A stretch of 64,000 nucleotides of DNA from NCBI GenBank assembly GCA_963821235.1, contig CAWGCS010000001.1:62001-126000 (forward strand), read 5' to 3'. A program made the translations under genes and the position numbers. Of the stretch, positions 38,401-45,236 are shown piece by piece (position 1 is the first letter of the stretch; every line of letters begins with the position of its first letter). This stretch comes from CTSoil-043 sp963821235. Its GTDB lineage: Bacteria; Chloroflexota; Limnocylindria; Limnocylindrales; CSP1-4. The notes beneath the pieces were generated by a model. The model saw nothing but the letters and a program-made list of their open reading frames with translations, did no database searches and was not told where the DNA came from.

Positions 38401-39620
38401 GCGAGCTGCTTCACGACCGGCGGCGTCACCGGGTGGTAGCGCCGGCGCACCCCTCCGTGGCAGAGCTCGGCGAGGTACGAGAACGGCGTCTCGCCCGCGG
38501 GCACCGGGAAGCCCGGGAAGCGGTAGTGCTCGAAGCCGAGGTCGACGCGGCAGGCAGCGGCCAGCTCGCCGGCGTTGGCGAGACCCTCCCGCCAGGCGGC
38601 GGCCGTCGCGGGGTCCGCCGCCTCGTCCCCCGGCGGCAGCGCCGCCAGCTCGGCACCCGACTTCAGGTAGTGCTCCCCGCTCGGGGTCCGCAGCTCGGCG
38701 AGCGTCTCCACCGTCCGCCCGTGCCGGATCGCCGTGAGGACGTCGTGGAGCTCGCGGTCCTCGGGGCGGGCGTAGCGGACGTCGTTGGCCACCACGACCG
38801 GCAGGCCGACCTCCCGGGCGAGCCGGGCGGTCTCCGCGACGAGCCAGTCGTCGCCCGGGAGCAGGTGGTGGGACAGCTCGAGGACGAAGCCCGCGCCGGC
38901 GATCCCGCGGGCGGCCGGGCGGGCCGCTCCGTCGCGCGGGTCGAAGAGCCGGGCGTACCCTTCCGCGACCGCGCGGGCGCCCTCGCGATCGCCGGCGAGC
39001 AGCCGCCGGGCCAGCTCGCCGTGCCGGCACCCGGAGAGCGCGACGAGGCCCTCCGCATGATCGGCGAGGAGCGCCTGGGTGACCCGTGGCGCCGCCTTCG
39101 TGCCGGCGAGGTTCGCCCGCGAGATGAGGCGACAGAGGCTCCGATACCCGACGTCAGCCCGCGCCAGCAGGACGAGGTGCGGCCCGCGCTCCCCCGTCCC
39201 GACGCCCCGATGGTCCTCCCTGACCGGCTCGCGATGGCCGGGGAGGCGGGCCCGCGCCGGCTGCGGTCGGGCCGGGAGCCCGCCCCGCGGGACCGCCTCG
39301 GCCGTCCCGACGGATCCCGACGCCCCGGCCGCCTGCCGCATCCGGGCCGGCCTGCGCCGCGCCGGGATCACGAGCCCATGGGGATCCGGGGCGAACGGAT
39401 CGGCCAGCTCGACCTCGACGCCGATCACCGGGTGAAGACCGGCCTCCTCGGCGGCGGTGGCGAAGCGGACGACGCCGTAGAGCCCCTGCCGGTCAGTGAC
39501 CGCGAGCGCGGGGAGGCCAAGCTCCAGGGCCCGCCCCACGAGGTCGGCCGCGCCGGAGGCCCCCTCGAGGAAGGAGAAGCTCGTGTGAGCGTGGAGCTCG
39601 GCATAGGGCAGCACGGGCAT
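35415..39620 (-). CDS. dnaE2: Error-prone DNA polymerase DnaE2
   Basis: The 1,401-residue C-family polymerase has an N-terminal PHP domain (LHAHTSFSFLEG, from residue 9). The palm motif PDVDIDF lies at 480-486, preceded by GRGSAADSIVAYVLGITRVDP. Further on come IIRPGPIQGNAVHPYLRRK, the QEQVMRIA motif, the helix-hairpin-helix region and an OB domain (LVVTRQHPMTAKGAVFLALEDETG), the latter a DnaE2 hallmark. The family is usually about 1,050-1,100 residues; here an extra Gly/Pro/Ala-rich block (about 568-748) and a smaller one in the PHP domain (84-146) lengthen it. The ATG at 39620 is used. The promoter carries an SOS box, and imuA-imuB lie 3 kb away. Confidence 0.93.
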   Translation of the reverse strand: MPVLPYAELHAHTSFSFLEGASGAADLVGRALELGLPALAVTDRQGLYGVVRFATAAEEAGLHPVIGVEVELADPFAPDPHGLVIPARRRPARMRQAAGASGSVGTAEAVPRGGLPARPQPARARLPGHREPVREDHRGVGTGERGPHLVLLARADVGYRSLCRLISRANLAGTKAAPRVTQALLADHAEGLVALSGCRHGELARRLLAGDREGARAVAEGYARLFDPRDGAARPAARGIAGAGFVLELSHHLLPGDDWLVAETARLAREVGLPVVVANDVRYARPEDRELHDVLTAIRHGRTVETLAELRTPSGEHYLKSGAELAALPPGDEAADPATAAAWREGLANAGELAAACRVDLGFEHYRFPGFPVPAGETPFSYLAELCHGGVRRRYHPVTPPVVKQLAHELDVIERTGLAEFFLICWDLMRFAKERRIPAQGRGSAADSIVAYVLGITRVDPIRHNLLFERFINEGRTTYPDVDIDFSSERREEVIQYVYERYGTEHTGMVCNLVTYRARSAVREVGYALGFPRPLVDRVAKALETYDSVMVRRDLEADGGFAEFFHRPDEPRDGDASAARAGDRGLVDRMGRLDHARGRLTGPEDAARRTGILPGTGSSPAIRAGGTSDDKGGPGDSPASVAWLVRGGPPAAAAASPAIVARPIREAMPAFGPGAGPPRAPSGPPGTIDGRRIDPESGVLAPPTRSVDRLGRPRHFDPFPGPAGGRASSVARIIPEPPPAPRGGSTVGMSPWERWLELCARIDGFPRHLSIHTGGMLVTAAPLVDIAPLERATMPGRVVVQFDKRDVETLKLIKLDLLGLGMLAAIDETIQLIEHDCGTCVDLDRLPEEIPEVFGMLQAADTVGVFQVESRAQMQTLPKSRPACLDDLVVEVAIIRPGPIQGNAVHPYLRRKQGLEPVAYLHPSLEPVLRDSLGVILYQEQVMRIAIEVAGFSPGESDGFRRAMGTWRSPAEMEKLHARFVDGCVAGQGMPRDDGEELYRQVAGFASFGFAKSHAAAFARTAYESSFLKLFYPAQFLVGLVNAQPMGFYPVEVLVNDAKRHGVAVLAVDVNASSYRTTTEWAGRPGWALAGPAGDGGRRDLDPGEPLPPDLGIAARPRPVRSPACVIPSYDARGRWAAESAVGWGVRLGLHLVKGIGEEHAAHLDAERARGRYTSLADVVERTGLPEVVLDRMIRAGALDSLERPRRELLWQLRETARPARGAPRGGGRVAGRPIDLRLPASPAPDLPPLSELERLGDAYAILSLDARRHVVALFRPALEALGAVPSAALAERRPGPVRLGGLVVTRQHPMTAKGAVFLALEDETGMVNVTLWPDAWARLRGVVRRNALLVVDGILQRESSVVNVVARDVRPLVDEARRVGGPDRPDGVRQLGCAGTRRSG

Positions 39621-39683
39621 GGGACCACCCCGGGAGCGGCGGAAGGACGGCGGCGCGGCCGTCGCGGCGGCGGGGCAGGGATC

Positions 39684-39712
39684 AAGATAGAACAGACGTT
39701 CGATCAGGTCAA
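39684..39712 (-). promoter_or_regulatory. dnaE2 promoter with SOS box in the spacer
   Basis: On the minus strand TTGACC (39712-39707), a 17-nt spacer and TATCTT (39689-39684). The spacer contains the LexA-type box, so repressor binding would exclude RNA polymerase. The predicted leader is about 57 nt. Confidence 0.78.
39687..39704. promoter_or_regulatory. LexA-type SOS box of dnaE2
   Basis: ATAGAACAGACGTTCGAT contains GAAC-N4-GTTC, the core of the Gram-positive LexA (Cheo) box. Fourteen or more of its 18 bases recur in the imuA box at 45123-45140. Confidence 0.85.
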
Positions 39713-39773
39713 GCCCCAGCGCGCCTCCGATGGGGCGCAACAAAACCCGCCTTCGACGCGTCACAGGTGGACC

Positions 39774-39899
39774 ATGAGCGCGCTCGCGAGGGGCAGCCGG
39801 TCTCTCCTCCCGACGCTCCTCCTCGTCGCCCTCGTGAGCGCGCTCGTGCTCGTCGTCCTCCCGGCGGTCCTCGTGGCCGCCGGCGGGACGGCCAGCTAG
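39774..39899 (+). CDS. 41-residue single-helix membrane protein
   Basis: A Met-initiated frame of 41 residues has a short basic head (ARGSRS) and one hydrophobic helix LLPTLLLVALVSALVLVVLP. AGGTGG precedes the ATG at 39774. It diverges from dnaE2; the two start codons are about 150 nt apart, with the SOS box in between but oriented for dnaE2. A similar small protein lies at 40560. A regulatory or toxin-like small membrane protein is possible, but nothing shows it directly. Confidence 0.5.
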   Translation: MSALARGSRSLLPTLLLVALVSALVLVVLPAVLVAAGGTAS

Positions 39900-39999
39900 G
39901 CGAACGATCCGCGCCGCTCCGGTTACTGGGGACCTGGGGCGGCGAATTCCTCCGGGCCCCGTTGCGCGCGTCGCGACGGGGCCCGCGAGATTCCCGCGC

Positions 40000-40005
40000 T
40001 ACGAT
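40000..40005 (+). promoter_or_regulatory. -10 hexamer for a leaderless lipoprotein transcript
   Basis: TACGAT ends exactly 6 nt before the ATG at 40012. No Shine-Dalgarno site is present. Confidence 0.5.
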
Positions 40006-40011
40006 GCGGCC

Positions 40012-40530
40012 ATGCGACGCCGCCGCGCCCCGCTGCTCCTCTCCGCCGCCACCGCCGTCCTGGCGATCGCGACCGCGGCCTGCGGGACCGCGCCGACGCC
40101 CAGCCCGGCGCCCACAACGGCCACCCCACCGGCGCCGACGAAGGTCCCCGGCGACGTCCGGACGCCGGGACCCGAGCCCGGCACGTTCACGACGGCCTGG
40201 GGAGCGGCCTGGGACGCGCTGCCGGCCGGCTTCCCCGTTCCCGCCGGCGCCGAGCCCGCCAGCCCCGGCGACCCGGCCGATGGACCCGTCTCCGGCGCCT
40301 TCGTGACGAACCGCGCTCCCGACGAGGTCACCACCCTCATGCAGAACGCCCTCGCCGCCGCGGGCTACAGTACGAACACGCTCAGCGGGCCGGCCGAGGA
40401 CGGGAGCCTCGTGATCGACTCGGCGGGCGGCGGCGGGGATCCCGCCTGTCGGGTGCAGACCCGGGTTCGGCCCCTCGGCGGGACGACGATGATCACGGTG
40501 CTCTTCGCCGCCGCCTGCCCCTGGGGCTGA
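40012..40530 (+). CDS. Putative lipoprotein
   Basis: The 172-residue protein has a basic head and a hydrophobic stretch ending in the lipobox ATAAC (Cys near residue 24). A Pro/Thr-rich spacer follows, then a domain of about 110 residues with LPAGFPVPAGAEPASPGD and VTTLMQNALAAAGYSTNTL. This pattern, where a value with two states is compared, recurs in small lipoproteins of these genomes, but I cannot name a family. Two Cys near the C-terminus (PACRVQ and AAACPWG) may form a disulfide. The 44-residue protein follows 30 nt downstream on the same strand. Confidence 0.65.
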   Translation: MRRRRAPLLLSAATAVLAIATAACGTAPTPSPAPTTATPPAPTKVPGDVRTPGPEPGTFTTAWGAAWDALPAGFPVPAGAEPASPGDPADGPVSGAFVTNRAPDEVTTLMQNALAAAGYSTNTLSGPAEDGSLVIDSAGGGGDPACRVQTRVRPLGGTTMITVLFAAACPWG

Positions 40531-40559
40531 CCGGCAAGGGAGACGGAGGAGGAACGACG

Positions 40560-40694
40560 ATGGGACCCACGCCGCGCGAATGGCTGGGGGCCGGCCTCCT
40601 CGCGATCGTCCTCGTGACCCTGCTCGTCGTGCTCGTCGCGCTCGGCTGGTCCGGCCGGGAGGCGGCCGAGGCCGCGGTCGCCGCCATCGCCTAG
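40560..40694 (+). CDS. 44-residue single-helix membrane protein
   Basis: The frame of 44 residues has PREWLGAG, one hydrophobic helix LLAIVLVTLLVVLVALGW and a C-terminal Ala/Glu helix REAAEAAVAAIA. GGAGGAGGA lies about 5 nt before the ATG at 40560. It probably shares a transcript with the lipoprotein upstream. Its stop overlaps the tetR stop on the other strand by 3 nt. Function unknown. Confidence 0.55.
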   Translation: MGPTPREWLGAGLLAIVLVTLLVVLVALGWSGREAAEAAVAAIA

Positions 40695-41272
40695 CGGCCG
40701 GCGACGGGGCCGGGCGGGCGCAGCGCAGCCGCCAGGACCGCCACGCCGTAGCGGAAGGCTCCCTCGACGTCGCCCCCCAGGCCGAACCCCTCGGCCAGCT
40801 CCATGCTCGTGAAGCCATGCACGTACGCCGTGAAGAGGCGAGCGGCGTCGAGCGCCCGGGCCGGACCCACCAGCCGCGTGCAGGCGTCGAGGACCGGGCC
40901 GATCGCCACCGCCCCGAGCTCGGTCGGGGGTCGATCCGCGGCCGGGAACGCGCCGAAGAGGTGACGATAGGCATTCGGCGACCGGTGGGCCCAGGCCCGG
41001 AAGGCCAGCGCCATCGCCCGCAGGCCCTCGGCCGGGTCGCCCGGCTCGCCGGCGGCCGCGAGGACCGCCCCGACCTCGACCATCGCGTCCTCGGCAACGG
41101 CCCGCAGGAGGGCTGCCCTGCTCGGCACATGCTTGTAGAGCGAGGGAGCCCGGACGCCGACGGCCGCGGCCACGGCCTGCATCGTGACCTTCTCCGGGCC
41201 GCCGGACTCGAGGAGTGCGCGCGCTGCCGCCACGATCTCGCCGTCGGTGGTGCGGGCGGGGGCGGGGCTCAT
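40691..41272 (-). CDS. TetR/AcrR-family repressor
   Basis: The 193-residue regulator has a TetR helix-turn-helix at the N-terminus (IVAAARALLESGGPEKVTM, then VAAAVGVRAPSLYKHVPSRAALL). The C-terminal domain contains HRSPNAYRHLFGAF, as in the WHG/TetR_C_33 subgroup. It diverges from the metallo-hydrolase gene. Two GGCTA-N7-TAGCC sites in the intergenic region overlap the promoter of that gene and flank the tetR -10, so it probably represses both. TATACT lies 6 nt before its ATG, giving a leaderless mRNA. Confidence 0.88.
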   Translation of the reverse strand: MSPAPARTTDGEIVAAARALLESGGPEKVTMQAVAAAVGVRAPSLYKHVPSRAALLRAVAEDAMVEVGAVLAAAGEPGDPAEGLRAMALAFRAWAHRSPNAYRHLFGAFPAADRPPTELGAVAIGPVLDACTRLVGPARALDAARLFTAYVHGFTSMELAEGFGLGGDVEGAFRYGVAVLAAALRPPGPVAGR

Positions 41273-41278
41273 GCCGAG

Positions 41279-41284
41279 AGTATA
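41279..41284 (-). promoter_or_regulatory. -10 hexamer of leaderless tetR
   Basis: TATACT on the minus strand ends 6 nt before the tetR ATG at 41272 and directly abuts operator site 1. Confidence 0.6.
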
Positions 41285-41301
41285 GGCTATTGACAGTAGC
41301 C
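41285..41301. promoter_or_regulatory. TetR operator site 1
   Basis: GGCTA-TTGACAG-TAGCC is an inverted repeat whose spacer contains the -35 TTGACA of the metallo-hydrolase promoter. An identical-arm copy lies 34 bp further on. Confidence 0.75.
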
Positions 41302-41318
41302 TTGGGATGCCCGATGAT
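41290..41318 (+). promoter_or_regulatory. Promoter of the metallo-hydrolase operon
   Basis: TTGACA (41290-41295), a 17-nt spacer and GATGAT (41313-41318). The -35 lies inside operator 1 and the -10 abuts operator 2. Confidence 0.65.
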
Positions 41319-41335
41319 GGCTACGAACAGTAGCC
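41319..41335. promoter_or_regulatory. TetR operator site 2
   Basis: GGCTA-CGAACAG-TAGCC has the same arms and the same 7-nt spacer as site 1. It covers the predicted start site of the metallo-hydrolase transcript. Confidence 0.75.
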
Positions 41336-41382
41336 TATCGGCGCGGCGCATCGCGGCCGCAGGCCGGCACCAGGGAGAATCG

Positions 41383-42129
41383 GTGGAGATCGCACCCGGC
41401 ATCCGGAGGCTCGGCGAGGGCCTCATCAACGTCTACCTGCTCGAGGAGGCGGGCGAGATCACGGTCGTCGACGCCGGCCTGCCCGGCCACTGGAAGGAGC
41501 TCGGGACCGAGCTGGCGGCGATGGGCCGGACGCTCGACGACGTCCGCGCCCTCATCCTCACCCACGCCCACTCGGACCACGTCGGCTTCGCCGAGCGGAT
41601 CCGCCGCGAGGGCGCGGTCCCGGTCAGCGTCCACGTCGACGATGCCGCGCTCGCCCGCGGCGAGGTCAAGCAGGTCCGCGACGAGCACGGGCCCGGGTAC
41701 GCCGGCTGGAGCATCCGGGCCCTGCTGGGGTTCGCCGTCTTCGGCCTCACCCACGGCGGGATGAAGGTGACGCCGATCGCCGAGGTCGCCACCTTCGCCG
41801 ACGGGGCCACGCTCGACGTGCCCGGCGCCCCGCACGTCGTCCATGTGCCCGGGCACACGGCCGGCAGCGTCGCCCTCCACCTCCCGGGTCGCGACGCCAT
41901 CCTCGTCGGCGACGCCTTCGCCACGCGGAACGTGGTCACCGGCCGTCGCGGGCCCCACTTCGCGACGGCGTTCAACGCCGACAACCGGCTCGCCGCGGCA
42001 TCGCTGGCGCGCCTCGACGGGCTCGCCGCGCAGCTCGTCCTGCCGGGCCACGGCGACGCCTGGCGGGGTGGGCTGGAGGAGGCCGTGCGCCTCGTCCGGG
42101 ACAGCGTCCCGCCCAGCCTGCGGGCGTGA
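41383..42129 (+). CDS. MBL-fold metallo-hydrolase
   Basis: The 248-residue enzyme has the metallo-beta-lactamase metal motif THAHSDHVGF (HxHxDH). The His of VHVPGHTAGSVALH, the bridging Asp in AILVGDAF and the final His in LPGHGDAW complete the binuclear zinc site. The family hydrolyses thioesters, lactones or phosphodiesters; the substrate here is unknown. The start chosen is GTG at 41383, behind GGGAGA; an upstream ATG at 41317 lies too close to the predicted start site. Control by the divergent TetR is strongly suggested by two operators. Confidence 0.85.
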   Translation: MEIAPGIRRLGEGLINVYLLEEAGEITVVDAGLPGHWKELGTELAAMGRTLDDVRALILTHAHSDHVGFAERIRREGAVPVSVHVDDAALARGEVKQVRDEHGPGYAGWSIRALLGFAVFGLTHGGMKVTPIAEVATFADGATLDVPGAPHVVHVPGHTAGSVALHLPGRDAILVGDAFATRNVVTGRRGPHFATAFNADNRLAAASLARLDGLAAQLVLPGHGDAWRGGLEEAVRLVRDSVPPSLRA

Positions 42130-42524
42130 CCAGGCGCGAGCGCATGGCGAACCACCCGCTCAACCTCGCGCTGCGCTTCGTCCTCGAGCTGGCCGCGCTC
42201 GCCGGGCTGGCGATGCTCGGCTGGGCGCTCGGCGGCGAGGGCTGGCGGCTGCTGCCGGCCATCGCGGTCCCGTTCGCCGCCGCCGCCGCCTGGGGCACGT
42301 TCCGGATCCCCAACGACCCTGGGCGGGCGCCGGTCCCGGTCTATGGCCCCGTCCGCCTGGCTCTCGAGGCCGCGGTCTTCGCGGGCGGGGTCGCCGGCTT
42401 CGCCGTGGCCGGCCAGGGGACGGTGGCGCTCCTCGTCGGGGCGGTGACGGGCCTCCACTACCTCGCATCGTATGACCGGCTGATCCGGCTCCTCCGCAAC
42501 CTCGCGGTGGCGCCTCAGTCGTAG
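42126..42524 (+). CDS. DUF2568/YrdB-like membrane protein
   Basis: The protein of up to 132 residues has four hydrophobic helices, with NLALRFVLELAALAGLAMLGW at the start, AAAWGTFRIPNDPGRAP in the middle and LASYDRLIRLL at the end. This is the pattern of the small YrdB/DUF2568 membrane proteins. The GTG at 42126 overlaps the hydrolase stop by 4 nt (GTGA); an ATG at 42144 is an alternative. It is cotranscribed with the metallo-hydrolase, so it is probably part of the TetR-controlled unit. It overlaps the convergent gene by 10 nt. Confidence 0.72.
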   Translation: MTRRERMANHPLNLALRFVLELAALAGLAMLGWALGGEGWRLLPAIAVPFAAAAAWGTFRIPNDPGRAPVPVYGPVRLALEAAVFAGGVAGFAVAGQGTVALLVGAVTGLHYLASYDRLIRLLRNLAVAPQS

Positions 42525-42763
42525 AGGCGCTCCAGGTGCCAGGTGCCGTCGACCCGGTCGAGGTAGACGAGGGCGAGCCAGCGGGCGCCGACGACCTTGA
42601 AGTAGTCGCGGGCGATCGGGCGACCCCACCAGGCATCCTCGACCCGCCAGCGGGTGCAGACCTCGACGGGCTCCCGGCGGTCGGCCCAGGCGATCGCGAC
42701 GACGCGGCCGGCCGCGTCGACCTCCACCTCGACGGGCGGGTGCTCCCGCAGGAGGCGGGTCAC
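42515..42763 (-). CDS. Small protein downstream of imuB (DUF6504-like)
   Basis: The 82-residue protein reads EPVEVCTRWRVEDAWWGRPIARDYFKVV and ends DGTWHLERLYD. A conserved-looking Trp/Arg/Tyr pattern resembles the small DUF6504 proteins found next to ImuB in actinobacteria. Its GTG overlaps the imuB stop by 4 nt, so it belongs to the imuA-imuB transcript and should be induced with it. No enzyme motif is visible. The family match is from memory of pattern and context and needs a profile search. Confidence 0.6.
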   Translation of the reverse strand: MTRLLREHPPVEVEVDAAGRVVAIAWADRREPVEVCTRWRVEDAWWGRPIARDYFKVVGARWLALVYLDRVDGTWHLERLYD

Positions 42764-44076
42764 GGAGCGGCCCGTGCGCCGGCCGCGAGCCCGGTTGCGG
42801 CACCCCCGTCGGCGGTCACCGGGTGCCAGCTCCAGCGCGTCTCGGGAAGGAGCGCCTCCGGGTCACCGAGCGTCACCCGTCCCACCCGGCCCTCGCCGAA
42901 GCGCACGGCGAGCCGGGCGAGCTGCCAGCCGAGCCGGGCGGCGGCGTTGGCCTGGGGCGCGAAGAGGGCGAGCTGGTGGCCGGCGGCCGCGACGATGTCG
43001 AGGAGCTCGAGCTCCAGGCGGGCGACCGGCGCCGTCGGCGGCTCCCGCTCCAGGCGCTCGAGGAGGAGCCGCTCGATCGCCTCGGGGTCGGCGGTCGGCT
43101 CCGGGAGGCGTTGCGTCACGACCACCGTGGGGAGATCCGCTCCCGGGAGCGGCAGGTGGCGCGGGGAGAACGTGGGGTCCAGGGTGGCGGTCAGCCGGGC
43201 GCGGCCGGCGGCCTCGCCCCGGGCGTCGAGCTGGGCGGCGAGCGCGCCGGCCAGGCGCCGCAGGACGAAGCGGAGCGCGTCGAGGCCGGCGACGGGCTCG
43301 TCGAGGGCGAGCCCGAGCGTCAGCCGCTCGGGAGCCCGGCGGGGGCGGAAGGGGTCGGTCTCCAGGCCGCTCGCCCGGGCGTGGAGGCGGCCTCCCTCCT
43401 CGATCCCGAAGCGGGCGACGAGGGCCGAGCGCGGCAGCGCGGCGACCGAGCCGATCGTGGCCAGCCCGAACCGGGCGAGCCGGCCGCGGACCTCGGGGTC
43501 GCGGGAGAGGGCCGAGGCCGGGAACGGGGCGAGGAAGGCCGCGTCGTCTCCCGATCGGACGAGGATCGCCGGCACCGACCTGGGTCCGGGGCCGGTGGCC
43601 GCGGCGAGGGCGGCCGCGAAGCGCGTCCCGGCGATCCCCGCCCGCGCCGTCCCGGGCAGGAGCGGGGCGAGGGCCGCCCGGACCTTGCCGACGAGGACCG
43701 GCTCGGACCCCCAGAGCGCCTCGAGGCCGTCGACCTGGACCTCGAGCGATCCGAAGGCCCGGTCGGCCGGGTCCGTCGCGCCGGCGACCCCCGGGCTGAA
43801 CGCCGCCAGGGCGTCGAGCGCCGCCTCCACGGCCGCGGCGTCAGCGGCCGGGTCGGGCGGGACGAAGGCCGCCTCCGGGACCAGCCGGTGCGCCTGCCCG
43901 AGGGGGATCCCCCGGCGAACCCCGAGGGCGAGCGCGGCCGGGCTGGCGTCGAGGACGGCGCCGTCATCCCACGGCCGCCCGCCGAGGATCAGCGGGCCGG
44001 CGGCGGGGATCCCGGGATCGCGCATGCGTGCGAGCCGGAGGGCGAGGTGGGGCCAGGCGAGGTGGAGGAGGCGCAT
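42760..44076 (-). CDS. imuB: ImuB, Y-family polymerase-like mutasome protein
   Basis: The 438-residue protein aligns by eye to the Y-family fold. The palm-like start LHLAWPHLALRL lacks the catalytic DxD residues of active DinB, and GVRRGIPLGQAHRLVPEA matches the fingers region. Then come GIAGTRFAAALAA, the HhH segment GLATIGSVAALPRSALVARFG and a little-finger domain. Loss of the acidic residues is the hallmark of ImuB, which acts as an adaptor linking DnaE2 to the beta clamp and ImuA. The ATG at 44076 lies 113 nt before the end of imuA, so the genes overlap strongly. Confidence 0.88.
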   Translation of the reverse strand: MRLLHLAWPHLALRLARMRDPGIPAAGPLILGGRPWDDGAVLDASPAALALGVRRGIPLGQAHRLVPEAAFVPPDPAADAAAVEAALDALAAFSPGVAGATDPADRAFGSLEVQVDGLEALWGSEPVLVGKVRAALAPLLPGTARAGIAGTRFAAALAAATGPGPRSVPAILVRSGDDAAFLAPFPASALSRDPEVRGRLARFGLATIGSVAALPRSALVARFGIEEGGRLHARASGLETDPFRPRRAPERLTLGLALDEPVAGLDALRFVLRRLAGALAAQLDARGEAAGRARLTATLDPTFSPRHLPLPGADLPTVVVTQRLPEPTADPEAIERLLLERLEREPPTAPVARLELELLDIVAAAGHQLALFAPQANAAARLGWQLARLAVRFGEGRVGRVTLGDPEALLPETRWSWHPVTADGGAATGLAAGARAAP

Positions 44077-45109
44077 CGATCGATCCCTGGTGCTCCGACG
44101 GGGTGGATGGGACGGCAGGAGCGGCGGCGGGAGCGGTCCTCGCGACGGCTTCGACGAGGAGGTCGTCGCGGGCGAGGCAGCGATCGTGCGGCCCGCCCTC
44201 CGCGTAGAGGAGACGGAGGGCCACCCGCCGGCCCGGCGCCCCGTGGCGGTCCTTCACGACACGGACCTCCGTCCGCTGGCCCACGACCTCCCGTCCGAGG
44301 CGGATCCAGTCGCGGCGCCGCAGCTCGAGCCGGAGGCCGGCGCCCTCCTCGAGGGCGGCCCGGAGCCCGGTGGCCGTTCCGGCCGGCTCGAGGACGAGGA
44401 GGAGCGCCCCGGCCCGCCGGGCGAACGCGACGAGCCGCGCGAGCTGGTCGGCCGGGCGAGGGCGGCGGCGTCCCCGGGGGTCGCCACGAGGCCCGGTCGC
44501 GGTCGCGTCCGAGGCAGGCCGGTCCCGCGCTCCGGCGAGGTCGAGGACGAGGACGTCGACGGCCCTGCCCTGGAGGAGCGCTCCGGCCATCCCGAGGGCT
44601 TCGTCGGCCGACCCGGGGACGAGGACGGCAAGCCACTCCAGCCGGACGCCCCGGGCGACCGCCTCCACGGGATCGAGGGTCCGGGGGAGGTCGACCCAGG
44701 CCACGAGGGCGCCGCGGGCCTGGGCCTCCGCGACCGCCCGGAGGGCGAGGGTCGTCGTCCCGCTCGACCCCGCGCCCCGGAGGGCCACGGTGGCTGCCCG
44801 CGGCAGGCCGCCGGTCGCAAGCAGCGCGTCGAGCTCCGGGAAGCCGGTGGGGATCGCCCGGTCCGCGTCCAGCGCCGGGGCGGCGGGCGGCAGGCGGAGG
44901 CGGTCGGCGCCGCCGGGCAGCGGGACGAGGGACGGGCGTGCCGGGTCGGGCGGCACGGGGGCCGGGAGCGCGGTGACCGCCCCGGCCTCCGCCGGGAGCG
45001 GGACGGTCGCGAGCGCCCCGAAGACCTCCGTCGCCGGCCGCGGCGCAGCCGCTCCCCAGCGGGCCCGGAGGCCCGCGAGGACGGCGGTGCGGTCGGGGTG
45101 GCGGTCCAT
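43964..45109 (-). CDS. imuA: ImuA, RecA-like mutasome protein
   Basis: The 381-residue protein has a RecA-like core: FPELDALLATGGLPRAATVAL, a P-loop-like GAGSSGTTTLAL that lacks the catalytic Lys, then WVDLPRTLDPVEAVARGV and VDVLVLDLAG. Position directly before imuB and the SOS box support ImuA (ImuA-prime type). It helps recruit DnaE2 in translesion synthesis. The ATG at 45109 lies about 4 nt from the predicted start site, so the mRNA is nearly leaderless. The last 37 codons overlap imuB in another frame and form a Pro/Arg-rich tail. Confidence 0.82.
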   Translation of the reverse strand: MDRHPDRTAVLAGLRARWGAAAPRPATEVFGALATVPLPAEAGAVTALPAPVPPDPARPSLVPLPGGADRLRLPPAAPALDADRAIPTGFPELDALLATGGLPRAATVALRGAGSSGTTTLALRAVAEAQARGALVAWVDLPRTLDPVEAVARGVRLEWLAVLVPGSADEALGMAGALLQGRAVDVLVLDLAGARDRPASDATATGPRGDPRGRRRPRPADQLARLVAFARRAGALLLVLEPAGTATGLRAALEEGAGLRLELRRRDWIRLGREVVGQRTEVRVVKDRHGAPGRRVALRLLYAEGGPHDRCLARDDLLVEAVARTAPAAAPAVPSTPSEHQGSIDAPPPPRLAPPRPPARTHARSRDPRRRPADPRRAAVG

Positions 45110-45119
45110 CGGATGCTCA

Positions 45120-45148
45120 ACAATAGAACATCCGTTCGATGATTGGAA
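45120..45148 (-). promoter_or_regulatory. imuA promoter with SOS box in the spacer
   Basis: On the minus strand TTCCAA (45148-45143), a 17-nt spacer and TATTGT (45125-45120). The geometry, including the position of the box, is the same as in the dnaE2 promoter. Confidence 0.7.
45123..45140. promoter_or_regulatory. LexA-type SOS box of imuA-imuB
   Basis: ATAGAACATCCGTTCGAT contains GAAC-N4-GTTC and shares both 7-base flanks (ATAGAAC and GTTCGAT) with the dnaE2 box. Confidence 0.85.
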
Positions 45149-45236
45149 GAGGCTTGTGGACCAGGATTCGACGGCGACAGGCCCCCGGGCGTCGACCCCG
45201 GACCGCCCAGATCGCTCCGCCGCGGGCGTCGTTCCC

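Noticed and set aside
35694..39899. 1,401-codon frame opposite dnaE2
   Set aside because: Mirror of dnaE2. Only its last 42 codons (39774-39899), beyond dnaE2, form a plausible small gene.
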